Below, in pieces: positions 1 through 8,595 of a DNA stretch of 36,439 bases. Below the pieces are notes generated by a model, which searched no databases, was not told the DNA's origin, and worked only from the letters and a program-made list of their open reading frames with translations. This DNA is from Chloroflexota bacterium. GTDB lineage: Bacteria > Chloroflexota > Anaerolineae > Aggregatilineales > Phototrophicaceae. Each line of letters starts with the position of its first letter. The first letter of the stretch is position 1. A program made the translations under genes and the position numbers. Location: the NCBI GenBank assembly GCA_011523515.1, contig WTGO01000059.1, positions 1 to 36,439 on the forward strand, written 5' to 3'.

Positions 1-27
1 GGGCCGGGGATGGGGGTAGAATCTTGC

Positions 28-55
28 GCGGGCGAGCCAAGGCTCGCCCCTACAG
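28..55 (-). repeat. REP-like hairpin with GTAG foot
   Basis: The stem GGGCGAGCC / GGCTCGCCC is separated by AA and followed on the plus strand by CTACAG. Read on the minus strand it is GTAG, then the hairpin, the layout of RAYT-type REP sequences. It lies about 30 bases upstream of the ABC ATPase start. It is one of about a dozen well-formed copies in the window. Confidence 0.85.
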
Positions 56-85
56 AATCTTCGTTAGCGGACAAGGCAATCGCTT

Positions 86-1645
86 ATGGCCGAAGTCGCC
101 AAGGTGACGGAAAACCTACTGTCAACGGGTCATGAGCCTATTCATCAGCTCGAGATGATCGGCATCGTCAAGCGCTTTCCGGGTGTATTGGCGGCGGACA
201 AGATCGACTTTAATGTGAGCGCGGGGGAGATCCACGCGCTGCTGGGCGAGAATGGCGCCGGCAAATCGACGCTGATGAAGATGCTTTACGGCTTGTACCA
301 TCCGGACGCCGGGCAGATTCGCATCAACGGGGCGGAAACGATCATCCGCAACCCGCAAGACGCCATTCAGCACGGCATCGGCATGATCCATCAGCACTTC
401 ATGTTGGTGCCGTCGCTGACGGTGGCCGAGAATATCGCCCTGGGCATGAGGTCTTCACGCGGGCTGCGGCTGGACCTGGATGTGGTCAGCCGGCGCGTGC
501 TGGAGCTTTCGGAGATATACAATCTGAAAGTCGATCCGGACTTGCCGATCTGGCAGCTGGCGGTGGGCGAACAGCAGCGCGTGGAAATCCTGCGGGCGCT
601 GTACAAGGGCGCGGCGCTGTTGATCCTGGACGAGCCGACCGCTGTGCTGACGCCGCAGGAAGTAGACGGCTTGTTCCGCATCCTCAATCAGTTGGCGGAT
701 GATGGCCACGGTTTGGTCTTCATCTCACATAAATTGCATGAGGTGCTGGAGATCAGCCATCGCGTCACGGTATTGCGCGATGGCCGGCGCGTCAACTCGA
801 TCCCGACTAGCGAGGCGACCCGCCCCAAACTCGCCGAAATGATGGTGGGGCGTCCGGTGCTGTTGGAATATGAGAAAAACGCGCCAAACCCGCGCGAGCA
901 GCGGCTGGCGCTGGACGGCGTCAGCGCTTTGAGCAACCGCGGCACGGTGGGACTGGACGGTGTGTCGCTGAGCCTGCGCGCGGGCGAGATCGTGGGCATC
1001 GCCGGCGTTTCGGGCAACGGTCAGCAGGAATTGGCGCAGTGCATCAGCGGCTTGCGTCAGGTCACCGAGGGCAGCGTGATGGTCGATGGGAACGATGTCA
1101 CCAACGCGCATCCTTCAGCCTTGCACGATATCGGCCTGTCCTATATCCCGGAAGAGCGCATGATTGATGGCGTGATCAAGGAATTTAGCGTGGCCGAGAA
1201 TTATGTGCTGCAAGATCACGGCCATCCCAAGTTCACGACTGCCAAGATATTTATGCTATTCCACAAGATCCGCGAGGCTTGCCGGCAGGCGATCAAAGCG
1301 TTCGAGATCAAGACGCCGAGTACCGAAACCCTGGTCAAGAGCCTCTCGGGCGGCAATATCCAGAAGCTGGTGCTGGCGCGGGAGCTGTCGCGGGATCCGG
1401 GTGTATTGATCGCGGCGCAGCCCACGCGCGGTGTCGACATCGGCGCGACGGAGTACATTCACCAGCGCCTGCTGCGCGAGCGGGATCAGGGCACGGCGAT
1501 TCTGCTCATCAGCGAGGATTTGGATGAGATTCGGGCGCTTTCGGATCGGATTGCGGTGATGTACGAGGGGCGGATCGTGGGCGAGGTGGAGAATGTCGAT
1601 GTGGATATTGAGCATCTGGGCTTGCTGATGACGGGCGGGGGGTAG
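86..1645 (+). CDS. ABC importer ATPase, BmpA/nucleoside type, two ABC domains
   Basis: This 519-residue protein should be the cytoplasmic ATPase of an importer of nucleosides or related solutes; the family works with a BMP-type binding lipoprotein and two permeases. Domain 1 has Walker [10 protein letters not shown] (54-62), signature LAVGEQQ (158-164), Walker B ALLILDEP (177-184) and the switch histidine H215. Domain 2 (about 275-515) keeps the signature LSGGN (420-424). Its Walker A lacks the lysine (GVSGNGQQ, 307-314) and its Walker B reads LIAAQPTRG, so it probably does not hydrolyse ATP; that asymmetry is normal in this family. Length fits the family. No permease or binding protein follows it, so partners must lie upstream of the window or elsewhere. 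The ribosome site before the ATG is weak. The exact substrate is unknown. Confidence 0.92.
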   Translation: MAEVAKVTENLLSTGHEPIHQLEMIGIVKRFPGVLAADKIDFNVSAGEIHALLGENGAGKSTLMKMLYGLYHPDAGQIRINGAETIIRNPQDAIQHGIGMIHQHFMLVPSLTVAENIALGMRSSRGLRLDLDVVSRRVLELSEIYNLKVDPDLPIWQLAVGEQQRVEILRALYKGAALLILDEPTAVLTPQEVDGLFRILNQLADDGHGLVFISHKLHEVLEISHRVTVLRDGRRVNSIPTSEATRPKLAEMMVGRPVLLEYEKNAPNPREQRLALDGVSALSNRGTVGLDGVSLSLRAGEIVGIAGVSGNGQQELAQCISGLRQVTEGSVMVDGNDVTNAHPSALHDIGLSYIPEERMIDGVIKEFSVAENYVLQDHGHPKFTTAKIFMLFHKIREACRQAIKAFEIKTPSTETLVKSLSGGNIQKLVLARELSRDPGVLIAAQPTRGVDIGATEYIHQRLLRERDQGTAILLISEDLDEIRALSDRIAVMYEGRIVGEVENVDVDIEHLGLLMTGGG

Positions 1646-1898
1646 GTCTTTTACCACCGAGGGCACCGAGGACACCGAGTTTAGGTTAGGTGTGAGTCGC
1701 GGTAGATTTCTTGGACGAATTCAATGAGCGAACTGCCTACAGTTTTTGCACCACAAAGGGCACAAAGGCACGAAGAGCACTAAGTTTAGGTTTAGATATC
1801 GCGGCTGAGAGCCTGGTGGGATAGAGCGACTGGGTTAGAACCATCCGCGTTTCGTTTTCACTTCGGCAGGCTGTTAACTGGCGGGAATTATGTCATCT
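1646..1898. repeat. Gap with B- and A-type intergenic repeats
   Basis: This 253-base gap between convergent genes has no gene. It holds a B-type repeat at 1651-1680 (ACCACCGAG, then two further xxCACCGAG units) and an A-type repeat at 1749-1780 (CACCACAAAGGG, CACAAAGG, CACGAAG). Both read in the plus direction. No convincing terminator hairpin was seen. Confidence 0.7.
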
Positions 1899-2825
1899 TC
1901 AGTTGCTATAACTCCACGTTTTGGATTCGTCGTCAAAACTCCATTCACTGGGAGTCTCTGGTTGGCATGAGGGTGGCAGACTCAACTCACCGTCTCGCTC
2001 TGCAAATGTAATGTGTGCTCGGCTACCGGTGAGTGCATTCACAAATGAACCCAAAACGATCTCCGCTCGCGTTTCCGTTTTGTCAAGTATGCCGCGCTCC
2101 CGCGCGCGATCAACAAAGACCGGCATCGATTGTATCCCTCCGAGGATCTTTAGTTCGCCCCAGTCTGTTCCGCACCAAGTCGTAGATCTGTCATACTGAT
2201 CGATATAACTCACTTGGCAGCTCGTCACTTCTGGCGAGGAAATCTGCAGGGTGTATGTATCAGACGCATGGTCGTAGCTAATGTCGTCGCGCTGAATGCC
2301 GCCAAAGTCGATGCCTGCTTCAATTACAGCTTCAACGACGTGATCAGCGCCGTGGCTGCAGAGGCCGCGATTGATACCTACGTGAATATCAGCGCGCGCC
2401 AGCTCAAAACTCTGAAGAACCAATTTGCCCATAGATCGAACATGTAGAAAGATCTGTACGGGCGTAGCCGTTGGAGTGAGCGTGGCAGTCGGCGTTGGTG
2501 TGGCCGTAGCAGTAGGTGTACTGGTCGCCGTTGGCGTAAGCGTAGCTGTCGCCGTAAATGTAGGGGTAGCTGAGGGTGTGCTGGTGGCGGTGCTCGTCGA
2601 CGTGTGTGACGGTACAGGTGTACTGGTGTCAGTGGGTGACGGTGTAAACGTGAGCGTCGGCGTCGCTGTGGGCACAGGTCCCAGCGGCCCTCCGACTTGA
2701 AAGAGAAGCCAACCAATTGCCAAGCCAATGACAACCAGTACTACAGCCACCAGGATCACAGCCAAGAATCGACCTGCTTCCCGTGGCCGGCGATCTGCAG
2801 TTTGTGGCGGTACTTGCTCTTGCAT
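1899..2825 (-). CDS. Membrane-anchored DUF4230 protein with Thr/Pro-rich stalk
   Basis: This 308-residue protein has a short basic N-terminus, one hydrophobic segment (about 20-43) and a low-complexity stalk of Thr, Pro, Ala and Ser (about 51-122). A globular domain follows (about 123-275) and a short acidic tail ends it. The globular part matches the DUF4230 pattern: a sex of residues reading [15 protein letters not shown], then AGIDFGGI, a strand ending [15 protein letters not shown], and a helix with [10 protein letters not shown]. The topology suggests an external domain held off the membrane. The family has no known biochemical role. GGAGGAG lies 11 bases before the ATG. It is 91 bases downstream of a second DUF4230 gene, so the pair looks co-transcribed and arose by duplication. 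The stalk is typical of Chloroflexota surface proteins (inference). Confidence 0.72.
   Translation of the reverse strand: MQEQVPPQTADRRPREAGRFLAVILVAVVLVVIGLAIGWLLFQVGGPLGPVPTATPTLTFTPSPTDTSTPVPSHTSTSTATSTPSATPTFTATATLTPTATSTPTATATPTPTATLTPTATPVQIFLHVRSMGKLVLQSFELARADIHVGINRGLCSHGADHVVEAVIEAGIDFGGIQRDDISYDHASDTYTLQISSPEVTSCQVSYIDQYDRSTTWCGTDWGELKILGGIQSMPVFVDRARERGILDKTETRAEIVLGSFVNALTGSRAHITFAERDGELSLPPSCQPETPSEWSFDDESKTWSYSN
2460..2675 (-). repeat. Coding low-complexity repeat (Thr/Pro stalk)
   Basis: Degenerate tandem units of about 6 to 18 bases encode runs such as TPTATPT in the stalk of the DUF4230 protein. Such tracts change length easily between strains. Confidence 0.75.
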
Positions 2826-2916
2826 TTAGTTGGCTCTCCTCCAGCCGCCATCGTCGCCTTTTTCCCAATCGGTCGGAGGGTTCGGTTTGCAAGAGTCGGG
2901 TAACTCCGATTCGCCG

Positions 2917-3537
2917 CTAATGGCTTCGAATTTGAAAAGCGGATTTGAGTCCAGTAAGATTCATGATAAATTCGCCGATGCGGAATTCGGCTTCTTCCAC
3001 AGCCCGCTCCAGTATACCTTGCTCAATTCTACTCTGCGCGAATTTATCGAGTGCCTCTGCCTGCGCTATCTGACGCACCATATCCCAATCCGCCGGTAGC
3101 AGGGTTAAGGAATGTTGATTTTGGTCGATATACTCGATTCGGCAACTTGTTATCATGGGCGCTGGCAACGTAATTGTGTAAACGTCATCACGCAATTCAA
3201 TTGCGCCTTCTCCAATCTTCTCGAAGTCGATTCCGGCGTCGATTGCCCCTATAATTATATGGTTGGCGCTATAGTAGCCTGAATCGAGAAATCCTTGGTG
3301 GATTTCGACCTTGATGTTTGTAGTGCCGATTTCGGAGGATACAGTCACCAGTTGGGCGATATCCTTGATCTGATTCACCATGATTACCGGAGCGCGCACA
3401 GTCGCCGCGGTTTGCGGAAAAAACAACTCGCGCACGCTGTCCACAGTACCGCTGATATACCCACCAACCATGATTGCGACGACTACAAGCAGAATCGTAA
3501 TGAAATGTCGTCCTATGAACTTCAGAAAACCAAACAC
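2917..3537 (-). CDS. Membrane-anchored DUF4230 protein, short form
   Basis: This 206-residue protein has one N-terminal membrane segment (about 11-29) directly followed by the DUF4230 domain, without the stalk of its neighbour. Shared landmarks are VNQIKDIAQLVTVSSEI, AGIDFEKIGEGAIEL, ITLPAPMITSCRIEYIDQ and a C-terminal helix with SRIEQGILERAVEEAE. The two proteins keep the same order of motifs but are clearly diverged. The start used is GTG at 3537, preceded by AGGGAGAG; an overlapping ATG at 3539 is out of frame. Function is unknown. It is the first gene of the pair and is divergent from the acyltransferase gene. Confidence 0.7.
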   Translation of the reverse strand: MFGFLKFIGRHFITILLVVVAIMVGGYISGTVDSVRELFFPQTAATVRAPVIMVNQIKDIAQLVTVSSEIGTTNIKVEIHQGFLDSGYYSANHIIIGAIDAGIDFEKIGEGAIELRDDVYTITLPAPMITSCRIEYIDQNQHSLTLLPADWDMVRQIAQAEALDKFAQSRIEQGILERAVEEAEFRIGEFIMNLTGLKSAFQIRSH

Positions 3538-3642
3538 ATCACTCTCCCTAAGGTAAAATTCAGTTTGCGGCAGCTTGCTTACTAAGAGTATAACGAATGC
3601 AGCCGTGAAAAGTTGCCAAACGCGACGAGTGCTTAATCAGCA

Positions 3643-4503
3643 ATGTACTCATTTCGCTTTGCTCGCCTCTACCGCGCGATGTCGACATCGGTGGTCGACG
3701 CCTTCTGCTGCGCCAACCCGCTTATCAACGCGGCGTTGCACGTCGCCTGCGCGCCCTTCGTTCTTGAGCTGACGCGGCTGGGTATGAAGATGGAGGGCAT
3801 GATCGCGCGGGACGGCGATTTGAAAGGCGCCTGCGCGTGGTTGGTTAGCATAGGCGCGGCGGACATGCGGGCGCAGGGCGCTGGCGATGTCCCATTGACG
3901 GGGCCGGTGCTCTTCGTCGCCAACCACGCCGGATTGGGAGATGCGCATGCGCTGTTGGCGTCTTCGCCGCGGCGCGATACGCGTGTGCTGGCGTATGATT
4001 TCGGCATTTTGCCGGCGCTGGGGCACTTTCGCCGCCACGTCATCGTGGTGGATGCCGAAAGTCCGGAGCCCGCGCTGCGGTCATCGCTGCGTCATTTGCG
4101 GGCGGGCGGATCGCTGCTGCTGTATCCGCGCGGCGAAATTGAGGCGGACCCGGGTCTCAATCTGGAGTCGGCGCTGGCGTCGCTGCCGGCGTGGTCGGAG
4201 AGCATTACGCTTTTCGCGCGTCATGTGCCCGGGCTGGCAGTCGTGCCTGTGGCCACCGGCGGCGTGTTATCGCAGCGGGCGCTGCGCAATCCGCTGGTGA
4301 GAAGGTATCGCGATCGGGACAAACGGCATTTTCTGGCCGCTACCTTTCAGATGATGTTCGCTTGCTATCGCGACGCGGTCATCAGCGTACGCTTTGGTCG
4401 TGTCATTAGCGGTAAGGAGGCCACGCGCGTCCGGGTTATGGAGCGAATGGCCTGTCTGTTGGCCCGCGTTAATCGCGAGCAAGCCACCTGCAGTACAGTC
4501 TGA
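3643..4503 (+). CDS. PlsC-like acyltransferase (lysophosphatidate acyltransferase family)
   Basis: The 286-residue protein probably moves an acyl chain onto a glycerol- or sugar-type hydroxyl at the inner membrane. The catalytic NHxxxxD motif is present as NHAGLGD (94-100), and the glycerol-phosphate-binding motif appears as YPRGEIE (161-167) in place of the usual FPEGT. The spacing fits the PlsC fold. No clear membrane helix is seen, only a hydrophobic stretch around 29-42. A second ATG at 3679 is a possible start; neither has a good ribosome site. The next genes are glycan exporter subunits, so it may modify an exported lipid or glycan rather than make phosphatidic acid (inference). Confidence 0.75.
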   Translation: MYSFRFARLYRAMSTSVVDAFCCANPLINAALHVACAPFVLELTRLGMKMEGMIARDGDLKGACAWLVSIGAADMRAQGAGDVPLTGPVLFVANHAGLGDAHALLASSPRRDTRVLAYDFGILPALGHFRRHVIVVDAESPEPALRSSLRHLRAGGSLLLYPRGEIEADPGLNLESALASLPAWSESITLFARHVPGLAVVPVATGGVLSQRALRNPLVRRYRDRDKRHFLAATFQMMFACYRDAVISVRFGRVISGKEATRVRVMERMACLLARVNREQATCSTV

Positions 4504-4506
4504 TTT

Positions 4507-4531
4507 TTGACGTCTATTCGGACTGTATAAT
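4507..4531 (+). promoter_or_regulatory. Candidate sigma-70-type promoter for the exporter operon
   Basis: A perfect -10 hexamer TATAAT is at 4526-4531. TTGACG is upstream at 4507-4512, but the 13-base gap is shorter than the usual 17, so the -35 assignment is doubtful. The position fits transcription of the permease gene from about 4538. Confidence 0.4.
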
Positions 4532-4588
4532 AGCTGATTGCAGACGATAATATCTGAGCTGTTGGCTAGGCTGGTACGGCTGGTAGTT

Positions 4589-5395
4589 ATGAGTCAGTGG
4601 TCGAACAACAATCCTTCACAAGACAGATTTCACTATTGGCTGAGCTACTGGAATCTGCTGACCTCGCTCGTCGGCCGCGATGTGCGGGCGCGCTATCGCC
4701 GGACCTTGCTCGGTCCGCTCTGGGCGGTAATTCCGGCCATCCTGGCTACCGTAATATTCAGCTTTCTGAGCGGGCTGGTCTTGGTGGATACCGAGGGCGC
4801 GCCACGCCTGGCCTTCACCTTCGCCGCCACCGTGCCCTGGACATTCTTTCAGAGTACGGCGGTGCGCATCCCGCATGGCGTCTTGGCGAACGGAACGCTC
4901 CTGCGCAAAATGCCGGTGCCGCGTCAAGTCTTTCCCTTCGTGGTGCTGCTGACCACCAGCTTCGATTTTGCCATGTCCTTCATCGTCCTGGCGGTGACGC
5001 TGCAGCTCTTCGGCATTCCGATCACCGGCGCCTGGCTGTGGCTGCCGCTGCTGGTGTTTATGACTGGTTTCCTGGGCTGGACGGTGGGCATTGGCGTGGC
5101 GGCATTCACCATTTATCGGCGGGATCTGCTTCATGGCATTCAGCACCTCATGCAAGTCTGGCTCATTTTGACCCCGGTGATTTATTCGGCGAAGGAGCTG
5201 GAAAACGGCCTGCAGATTGTGCATTCGCTGAATCCGGCGGTGGGCATTATTGACGGTTTCCGCCGCGTCCTGGTCTTCGGACAGCCGCCCGATCTCGCGC
5301 TTCTGGCGAGCAGCATGGTCATAACCTGCGCCGGGCTGGCGGTCGCTTATCCCTTGTACCGATTCTTGTCACAATACTTCACCGATGTCGTCTAG
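4589..5395 (+). CDS. ABC-2 permease for polysaccharide export (Wzm/TagG-like)
   Basis: From the ATG at 4589 the protein has 268 residues and about six membrane helices. It has the typical N-terminal cytoplasmic stretch LVGRDVRARYRRTLLGPLW before helix 1, the coupling element found in O-antigen and teichoic acid exporters. An upstream TTG at 4538 would add 17 residues not typical of the family, so the ATG is preferred. The gene ends three bases before the matching ATPase, so the two form one transporter. The likely substrate is a lipid-linked glycan carried from the cytoplasm across the membrane. Confidence 0.88.
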   Translation: MSQWSNNNPSQDRFHYWLSYWNLLTSLVGRDVRARYRRTLLGPLWAVIPAILATVIFSFLSGLVLVDTEGAPRLAFTFAATVPWTFFQSTAVRIPHGVLANGTLLRKMPVPRQVFPFVVLLTTSFDFAMSFIVLAVTLQLFGIPITGAWLWLPLLVFMTGFLGWTVGIGVAAFTIYRRDLLHGIQHLMQVWLILTPVIYSAKELENGLQIVHSLNPAVGIIDGFRRVLVFGQPPDLALLASSMVITCAGLAVAYPLYRFLSQYFTDVV

Positions 5396-5398
5396 CTT

Positions 5399-6688
5399 AT
5401 GAGCCGAAATGCGAGCATTACCAAGGGCAATTCCGACTGCGCCATCGCTGTGACCGAGGTCTGGAAGCGCTATGGCATGCCCTTGCGTCCTTATCTACGG
5501 CGCCAATTCGATCGGTTGCGCGGACGCGACGTATCGGATCGCGCGGCCTATGGTCCCTGGGCATTGAGCGATATCTCGTTTGAGGTGAAGAAGGGCGAGT
5601 CCCTGGGCATCGTCGGCAAGAACGGCGCCGGCAAGAGCACCTTGCTCAAGCTGATTGCGGGAGTCAGCCCGGCGACTTACGGCAGACTGCATGTGAGCGG
5701 CCGACTCTTCCCCATGATTGAGCTGGCCGCGGGCATTCACCGCGACTTGACCGGACGCGAGAATATCAAGCTGCTGGGCGCCATCATGGGATTCACGTCG
5801 CGGCAGATGGAAGAAAAGATACCGGTCGTCGAAGATTTCGCCGATCTCGGCCAGTGGCTGGACAAACCAGTCTGGCAGTATTCGAGCGGCATGCAAGCGC
5901 GCCTTGGTTTCAGCGTGGCGGTCAACGTAGACGCCGATATTCTGCTGATTGACGAAGTGCTGTCGGTCGGCGATGTCAACTTTCAGAAAAAGTGTCTGAA
6001 TCGCATGGACGAGCTTTCCAATAGCGGTGTCACCATCATCTTTGTGACGCACAATCCCTACTCGATCGAAAGGCTGTGCGAACGCGCTATCTACATACAT
6101 GATGGGCGGATTGCCGCGACCGGAACGCCCGACGACATCCTGAACGCTTATTTTCTGAGGTCGATGGACAAGTCAACGGTTATCGCCGGCAAAGATGTCC
6201 TGAGCGCCGACCTGCGCGAAGGGACGGGCGCCTTCCGTGTGACAAGGATTACCATGCATGATGTCGTCAGCGGGGATGTGATCACGGGCTTCTCCACCGG
6301 CGATTCGGTCGAATTTCGGATTGCGCTAAGTGTCAGTGAACCGGTCAAGTCTTATCGCTTTTCGCTGCGCGTCGTGGATCCGGCCAGCACTGTTGTCAGT
6401 TACATCGATGTGCCTATGTCGGCGCGATCGGCGCTCGGATTACAGGGCGACGCCGTCCTCCAATGCCGCATCGATAATATCAATCTGCTGCCCGGGCAAT
6501 ACTGGATTGATGCGGTGGCGCGGGAAGTAAGCGGGCCAGTGATTGACTCCGTTTCGTATGCCTATACCTTTAACATTCACGGCAACCTTCAGGTGGTCGA
6601 TCAGATGGAAAACCGCGGCATCGTGCATTTGCCGGCTAATTGGAAGCTGCTGGCGGCAGGATCTGCGAATCGCGGACCTGGCGCATAA
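5399..6688 (+). CDS. ABC ATPase for polysaccharide export with C-terminal substrate domain (Wzt/TagH-like)
   Basis: This 429-residue protein powers the adjacent permease. The ABC domain has Walker A GKNGAGKST (73-81), signature SSGMQARL (162-169), Walker B ILLIDE (181-186) and switch histidine H208. After about residue 265 comes a beta-rich domain ending near 415, like the C-terminal carbohydrate-recognition domain of Wzt proteins that bind a modified glycan end. Family members with this extra domain usually export polymers carrying a terminal cap. No glycosyltransferases are nearby, so the glycan itself is made elsewhere. Start and spacing to the permease gene agree with translational coupling. 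Confidence 0.9.
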   Translation: MSRNASITKGNSDCAIAVTEVWKRYGMPLRPYLRRQFDRLRGRDVSDRAAYGPWALSDISFEVKKGESLGIVGKNGAGKSTLLKLIAGVSPATYGRLHVSGRLFPMIELAAGIHRDLTGRENIKLLGAIMGFTSRQMEEKIPVVEDFADLGQWLDKPVWQYSSGMQARLGFSVAVNVDADILLIDEVLSVGDVNFQKKCLNRMDELSNSGVTIIFVTHNPYSIERLCERAIYIHDGRIAATGTPDDILNAYFLRSMDKSTVIAGKDVLSADLREGTGAFRVTRITMHDVVSGDVITGFSTGDSVEFRIALSVSEPVKSYRFSLRVVDPASTVVSYIDVPMSARSALGLQGDAVLQCRIDNINLLPGQYWIDAVAREVSGPVIDSVSYAYTFNIHGNLQVVDQMENRGIVHLPANWKLLAAGSANRGPGA

Positions 6689-6788
6689 AATCTGTACCAC
6701 AGAGGGCACAGGGGATACACAGAGGGCGCAGAGGGGGCGGGCCAAGGCTCCCCTCTACGCGGTTCGTGAGGAACTACGATCCGCCGAT
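6689..6788. repeat. A/C-like repeat followed by degenerate REP
   Basis: ACCACAGAGGGCACAGG and further CACAGAGG-like units cover 6695-6735. A degenerate REP hairpin with a CTACG tail follows at 6733-6759. The order, repeat motif then hairpin, and the plus orientation match other gaps. Confidence 0.6.
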
Positions 6789-7673
6789 ATGGAGATATGT
6801 CGCGATCATCTCGCCCGCGCGTTAGCGCAGATTGATCCGGGTTATACGCTTGTGAGCGTCCGGCCCTTGAGCAGGCGCGCCCAATTGCTAGTCGTCAGCG
6901 CGCGCGACCAGGCGACGGAGCCGCTTGCGCTACTCTCGCACAGCCCTGCCGATCGACTGGGCAACCCGGATATCGCGCGTGACGAGTTCCGCTTGCTTAC
7001 GACGCTGAGGCAGGGCGAATTGGCGGTTGCGCAGCCGCTCTATCTAGCGCTTGACCACGCGCCGCCCTATTTCATTGTGTCTTGGCTTCCGGGATCGCCG
7101 CGCCATTCCGCCGATGACAGGCTGGCCTTTTGCCGGAGACTCGCCGCGCTGCTCAGCGAGATCCACGCTTTCAGCCTGGCCAGTTGCGATTTGTCGTATC
7201 TGTCGCAACAGGCGGACCGGCTCACGGAATACCTTGGCGCCACAAAACCGGCGGGGGAGCCAATCCACGATGCCATGCGCCAATCCGCCCATAGCATCAA
7301 GCCGAATGCGACAGTGCTGCTGCACGGGGATTTTTGGCTGGGCAACCTGTTGTGGCAGGGCGATAAGCTGAGTGGCGTCATCGACTGGGAGGACGCCATG
7401 CTGGGAGATCCGCTGGCGGACTTGGGCAAGAGCCGTCTGGAAATGTTGTGGGCGCTGGGCGAGGCGGCCATGGCGGACTACACGAAAGCGTACCTCGCGC
7501 TTAATCCCCAGCTCAATGCTAGCGCGCTGCCGTTCTGGGATCTGTGGGGCGCGGCGCGTTTGGCGCATTACGCCTCATTCGCCAGTGACCCCGGACGAGT
7601 CGCTGCAATGCGGCGGCGGTATAAAAGTTTCGTGAGGGCGGCTATCGACGCGCTAGCAGTTGGCCAGGAATGA
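6789..7673 (+). CDS. APH-family phosphotransferase (small-molecule kinase)
   Basis: Starting at the ATG at 6789 gives 294 residues. The Brenner motif HGDFWLGN (179-186) supplies the catalytic Asp181 and Asn186, and IDWEDAMLGDP (198-208) supplies the metal-binding Asp199. This is the aminoglycoside phosphotransferase/choline kinase fold. Bacterial members outside resistance contexts phosphorylate sugars, choline, homoserine or similar alcohols; the substrate here is unknown. A longer reading frame runs back to 6543, but that part overlaps the ATPase gene and the repeats and looks non-protein. The last 21 bases overlap the end of menH on the other strand. Confidence 0.8.
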   Translation: MEICRDHLARALAQIDPGYTLVSVRPLSRRAQLLVVSARDQATEPLALLSHSPADRLGNPDIARDEFRLLTTLRQGELAVAQPLYLALDHAPPYFIVSWLPGSPRHSADDRLAFCRRLAALLSEIHAFSLASCDLSYLSQQADRLTEYLGATKPAGEPIHDAMRQSAHSIKPNATVLLHGDFWLGNLLWQGDKLSGVIDWEDAMLGDPLADLGKSRLEMLWALGEAAMADYTKAYLALNPQLNASALPFWDLWGAARLAHYASFASDPGRVAAMRRRYKSFVRAAIDALAVGQE

Positions 7674-8468
7674 GCTGACTTCGCTGCAGAAAGCGGGCGC
7701 ATTTTCCAGGTGGGTATTGTGGCCGGCTGCGGGGATAAGCCGCAGCTGGGCGCGCGACAGGCGTGCGGCCATCGCTTGGTTGAGACCGCGGAATTTGTCG
7801 TCCGCTTCGCCGGCGAGCAGCAGGGTCGGCAGGTGCAGAGTTGGCAGCCGCGGCCACAAGTTAGGCTGCGCGCCCGTGCCCAGGCCGCGCAGGCTGTTGG
7901 CGAGGCCGAGCGGGCTGTTGCGCAAGCGCTGCTCGCGTTGCGCCGCCAATATGCCCGGCGGCAGCTTTGATTGCGTGGCCCAAAGTGGCAGCCGCTCCCA
8001 ATAGTCGACGAATGAGGCTATACCTTTTGCTTCGATCTTATCCGCCAGCGCTTGGTCGTGGCGGCGGCGTTGGGCGCGCTCGGTTTCGTCAGCCAGGCCG
8101 GGCGACGCGCTCTCGAGAATCAGCGAGCGAAGGCGCAATGGATAAAGCAGCGCCAAATACAGCGCCAGCCGTCCGCCCATGGAATAGCCGAGCAGATGTG
8201 TCCGCATTATTTCGAATTGGTTGAGCAGGTCGATGATGTCGGCGGCGGCAGACTCCATGCGATAACTCTCGGCATGGGGCGGCGAATCGCTGGCGCCGTG
8301 CCCCAGGCTGTCGAGCATGATGACCTGCCAGCGATCGGCCAGCGCCGTCGCGACGCTGCGCCAGGTCGTGCAATCGCCGCTGAAGCCGTGCAGCAGCAGC
8401 AGTGGCTCGCCGGCGCCGATAATCTCGATATGGTAGCGATGGCCGCTAGTTGTGGCTTGAAGGCGCAT
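7653..8468 (-). CDS. menH: MenH-like 2-succinyl-6-hydroxy-2,4-cyclohexadiene-1-carboxylate synthase
   Basis: This 271-residue alpha/beta hydrolase should eliminate pyruvate from SEPHCHC in menaquinone synthesis. The nucleophile elbow is GYSMGGR (94-100, Ser96), the acid lies in GEADDKF (Asp223 or Asp224), and the histidine is His250 in AGHNTHLEN. HGFSGDCTTW (27-36) provides the oxyanion region. GYSMGGRLAL is characteristic of MenH. It is the last gene of the men operon, 127 bases after menE, with a B-type repeat in between. No strong ribosome site was found. Family-level certainty is high; the exact role rests on context. Confidence 0.85.
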   Translation of the reverse strand: MRLQATTSGHRYHIEIIGAGEPLLLLHGFSGDCTTWRSVATALADRWQVIMLDSLGHGASDSPPHAESYRMESAAADIIDLLNQFEIMRTHLLGYSMGGRLALYLALLYPLRLRSLILESASPGLADETERAQRRRHDQALADKIEAKGIASFVDYWERLPLWATQSKLPPGILAAQREQRLRNSPLGLANSLRGLGTGAQPNLWPRLPTLHLPTLLLAGEADDKFRGLNQAMAARLSRAQLRLIPAAGHNTHLENAPAFCSEVSSFLANC

Positions 8469-8595
8469 GGTCAGGGGCTGGCGGTGAATGCGTATTTGAT
8501 AGATTTGGCGAAGACCGCACAGATTATTTTAACCACCAAGGGTACCGAGAACATCGGTTTTCCGGTTTGGTTGGCGAGGTTGTCTGGTTAAGGCG
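8469..8595. repeat. B-type repeat in the menE-menH gap
   Basis: The motif ACCACCAAGGGTACCGAG with a following ACATCGG is at 8530-8558 on the plus strand. The gap holds nothing else recognisable. Confidence 0.55.

Noticed and set aside
991..1600. Inactivated second ATPase domain as a sign of decay
   Set aside because: Loss of the Walker A lysine and Walker B acids in the second domain is normal in this importer family.
1749..1780. CRISPR array from the A-type repeats
   Set aside because: Units are about 8 to 10 bases, contiguous and degenerate, with no spacers of even length and no cas genes.
4538..4588. TTG start for the ABC-2 permease
   Set aside because: It coincides with the expected transcription start and adds residues absent in the family; ATG at 4589 fits better.
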